From JANQPX01 sp039197065 (GTDB taxonomy: Bacteria; Pseudomonadota; Alphaproteobacteria; Geminicoccales; Geminicoccaceae): DNA of 59,915 nt. Shown here piece after piece: positions 58,409-59,915 of this stretch (within the stretch, counting starts at the first letter, position 1; the number at the start of each line of letters is the position of its first letter). Under the pieces are notes generated by a model. The model was not told where the DNA came from. It ran no database searches and worked only from the letters and a program-made list of their open reading frames with translations. The stretch is taken from positions 1 to 59,915 of the forward strand of contig JBCCUL010000035.1 in assembly GCA_039197065.1 (NCBI GenBank), in the 5' to 3' direction. Position numbers and translations under genes: made by a program.

Positions 58409-59915
58409 CTATCGGGTGCTTGCGCCTTCCATCGCTTGTGACTGACCGAAAAATGTCACCCATAGCTGTTCCACCGTATCGCGTCGCAACATGATCATCA
58501 TCGCGCAGAACACTATAGCACCGAACAAGGACGACAAGATCATCGCAATGACGGAATGGATGTCGGCCAGCGCGTAGTGCCGGTAGATCGCAATCGCTGC
58601 GACCATGCCGACCATTGATGCCCAGATCGCCGATTGATCATTGCCGATCTGAGAGAGATTGAGCCCGACCCTATGTCCTGCCGCCCAACAATAGGCCGGG
58701 ATCATCAGGCTATTGGCGACGCCGCCGGCCAAGGCTGCCGCGGTAATCCCATAGGGTGCGGCAAGGGCAACGGCGGCAAGGAACAGGACGGCGTTGGCAA
58801 GGGAAAGGCGAAACACCACCGATGCCTGTCCAAGGGAAAGGAGGACCTGTTTGGCCGCGAGGGACAAGGCATAGGCGATGCTGAAAATACAGAAAACCTG
58901 AAAGGGCTGAACGCTGCCGGCCCATTCTTCGCCGAAGACGACCGGTATCGCCATATCGGCCATGGCTGCCATGCCGAAGAAGATGGGCAGGCAGGTCAGG
59001 CAAGTGAAGCGAAACGTCATCAGGACGGCCGATCGGAGTTCTTCGGGATCGTCCTGCAGGCGTGAGAGCAGAGGAAGGGCAATTTTCTCCATCGAATGGT
59101 AGGTAAGTTGGGCTGCCATGGCGAGCATGCGGCTCGCCAAGAAGTAATAGCCGATCTCCTTCGCTGAAACGAAGAAGCCGAGGACCAGAATGTCGGCTTG
59201 ACGAAGGCTGAAACGCAGTAGGGCGGCTCCCGCCGTATTGATGCTGAATGCAGCAAGTTCGACGATATGGGCTAATGAGACGAACAGCCTTGGCGCCCAT
59301 CTCGCGGAGATGAGAAAGGTGATCTTGCTGACGCTGGCGCAGGTCCATTGCTGGCCAACGAGGCTCCAGACCTCGAAAACCATCAGCGCCATCGAAGCTG
59401 CCACGGCAGCGCCGCAAAACGTCGCGAAGATGGAGGCGAGTGCGAAGCCTTTGAGCTTCAGGTCGCGTCTGAGCTTAGCCTGAAGGACCGCACTTGCCGC
59501 GTAGACCAGCAGCATGGGAGCAACCGCTCGAAGGATCGGTCCAAACTCCGGCTCCGAGAGGGCGGCCGCAATCCATTCCGATGCCCAGATCAGCGTCAAC
59601 GCAACCGTGGAAGCCAGCCCGATATTCATCCAAAGCGTGCTGGAGAAGTGATCCGTTTCGATGCCTTCTCTCTGCGCCAGGGCCTCGCCGACGCCCTGAT
59701 AGAGCAGCATCTGTGCGATCAAGATGATCATCGTCGCAAGCGCAACGATGCCGAAATGTTCCGGTGCGAGAATGCGGTTCTTGGTCGTTACGAAACGTTT
59801 GGATGTTTCTGATTTTTTGACACTGCGGTGGTGATGGCGGTTTTTTTCCGATGCCCGCGGTTCTTTGCGATTCAGCCACTGTAAGGCCGTCAGATCGACG
59901 GTATCGGGCTGGTCT
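58409..59915 (-). CDS. oligosaccharide flippase (Wzx-like), 5' end outside window
   Basis: Polysaccharide-export flippase of the MOP/Wzx family, membrane protein for translocating lipid-linked glycans. The first in-frame start inside the window is ATG 59731 (440 aa), but the frame stays open through to base 59915. LAPEHFGIVALATMI sits just before that ATG, a block that in relatives belongs to the protein (after the first membrane helix), so the coding region begins beyond the window edge. The first helix itself is not recognisable in the visible upstream residues, which are mostly charged (KKSETSKRFVTTKNR). At least ten hydrophobic segments are visible downstream. Confidence 0.8.
   Translation of the reverse strand, partial: DQPDTVDLTALQWLNRKEPRASEKNRHHHRSVKKSETSKRFVTTKNRILAPEHFGIVALATMIILIAQMLLYQGVGEALAQREGIETDHFSSTLWMNIGLASTVALTLIWASEWIAAALSEPEFGPILRAVAPMLLVYAASAVLQAKLRRDLKLKGFALASIFATFCGAAVAASMALMVFEVWSLVGQQWTCASVSKITFLISARWAPRLFVSLAHIVELAAFSINTAGAALLRFSLRQADILVLGFFVSAKEIGYYFLASRMLAMAAQLTYHSMEKIALPLLSRLQDDPEELRSAVLMTFRFTCLTCLPIFFGMAAMADMAIPVVFGEEWAGSVQPFQVFCIFSIAYALSLAAKQVLLSLGQASVVFRLSLANAVLFLAAVALAAPYGITAAALAGGVANSLMIPAYCWAAGHRVGLNLSQIGNDQSAIWASMVGMVAAIAIYRHYALADIHSVIAMILSSLFGAIVFCAMMIMLRRDTVEQLWVTFFGQSQAMEGASTR

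Noticed and set aside
1..59915. tRNA, rRNA, CRISPR array, insertion sequence or prophage
   Set aside because: No cloverleaf with CCA end, no regularly spaced repeats, no transposase or integrase motifs seen by eye; a tRNA scan would settle the first point.

Overview
The window looks like a chromosomal segment of a high-GC alphaproteobacterium, most likely a marine or free-living member of the Rhodospirillales and relatives. The basis is the fbcFBC-type bc1 operon beside trmL/hemF, ParC next to RecO, the envC-ctpA-DUF610-rppH cluster, a SAM-II riboswitch on metX, and a TRAP transporter, PhoX and a DddP-type gene. I saw no rRNA, tRNA, CRISPR, insertion sequence or phage module. Coding density is high and nearly all genes are core or metabolic. 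The genus cannot be named from this sequence alone.

Layout. 1-6 kb: cytochrome bc1 genes (petA, petB, petC on the minus strand), trmL, hemF, a DUF2889 protein and uppP. 6-12.5 kb: glutamate synthase in the order gltD-gltB, after an AT-rich leader with two dyads. 12.5-16.3 kb: a sugar-type ABC operon (binding protein, permease, single-domain ATPase) with a perfect 20-bp LacI-type palindrome upstream and a 77-nt inverted repeat between its end and gltB. 16.3-22 kb: two unrecognised genes (one a lipoprotein), a DAO-family oxidase, a PhoX phosphatase preceded by a triple 11-bp Pho-box-like repeat, an SDR dehydrogenase and a YkvA protein. 22-26 kb: a DctP/DctQ/DctM TRAP transporter. 26-31 kb: chaC, tyrA-family dehydrogenase and hisC on minus, then metX-metW on plus behind a SAM-II riboswitch and an intrinsic terminator. 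31-37 kb: a methyltransferase, gloB, a DUF2390 protein, ubiX, a YdcH-like protein, an MFS exporter and a YheT-like hydrolase. 37-40 kb: uvrB and a two-domain glyoxalase.

40-44 kb is the most unusual stretch. Four minus-strand genes run in one direction: a DddP-type DMSP lyase homologue, the two halves of a sulfopyruvate/phosphonopyruvate-decarboxylase-like TPP enzyme, and a periplasmic protein with two recently duplicated SH3b domains fused to a c-type cytochrome. The DddP homologue keeps every metal- and DMSP-binding position I recall for the characterised enzyme. 44-49 kb: NnrU-like and isoprenylcysteine-methyltransferase-like membrane proteins, a small VOC protein, a thiZXY-type thiamine-precursor ABC operon under a TPP riboswitch with an unusually short P5 region, and a 3-hydroxyacyl-CoA dehydrogenase that ends where its family usually continues into an enoyl-CoA hydratase domain. 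49-60 kb: YciI and EVE proteins, rppH, DUF610, ctpA, envC, parC, recO, and the 3' part of an oligosaccharide flippase gene that runs off the window edge.

Together the genes describe an aerobic heterotroph with a bc1 respiratory chain, high-affinity uptake of organic solutes, phosphate-stress scavenging, glutathione-based aldehyde detoxification, riboswitch control of methionine synthesis and thiamine salvage, and possibly organosulfur (DMSP) turnover.
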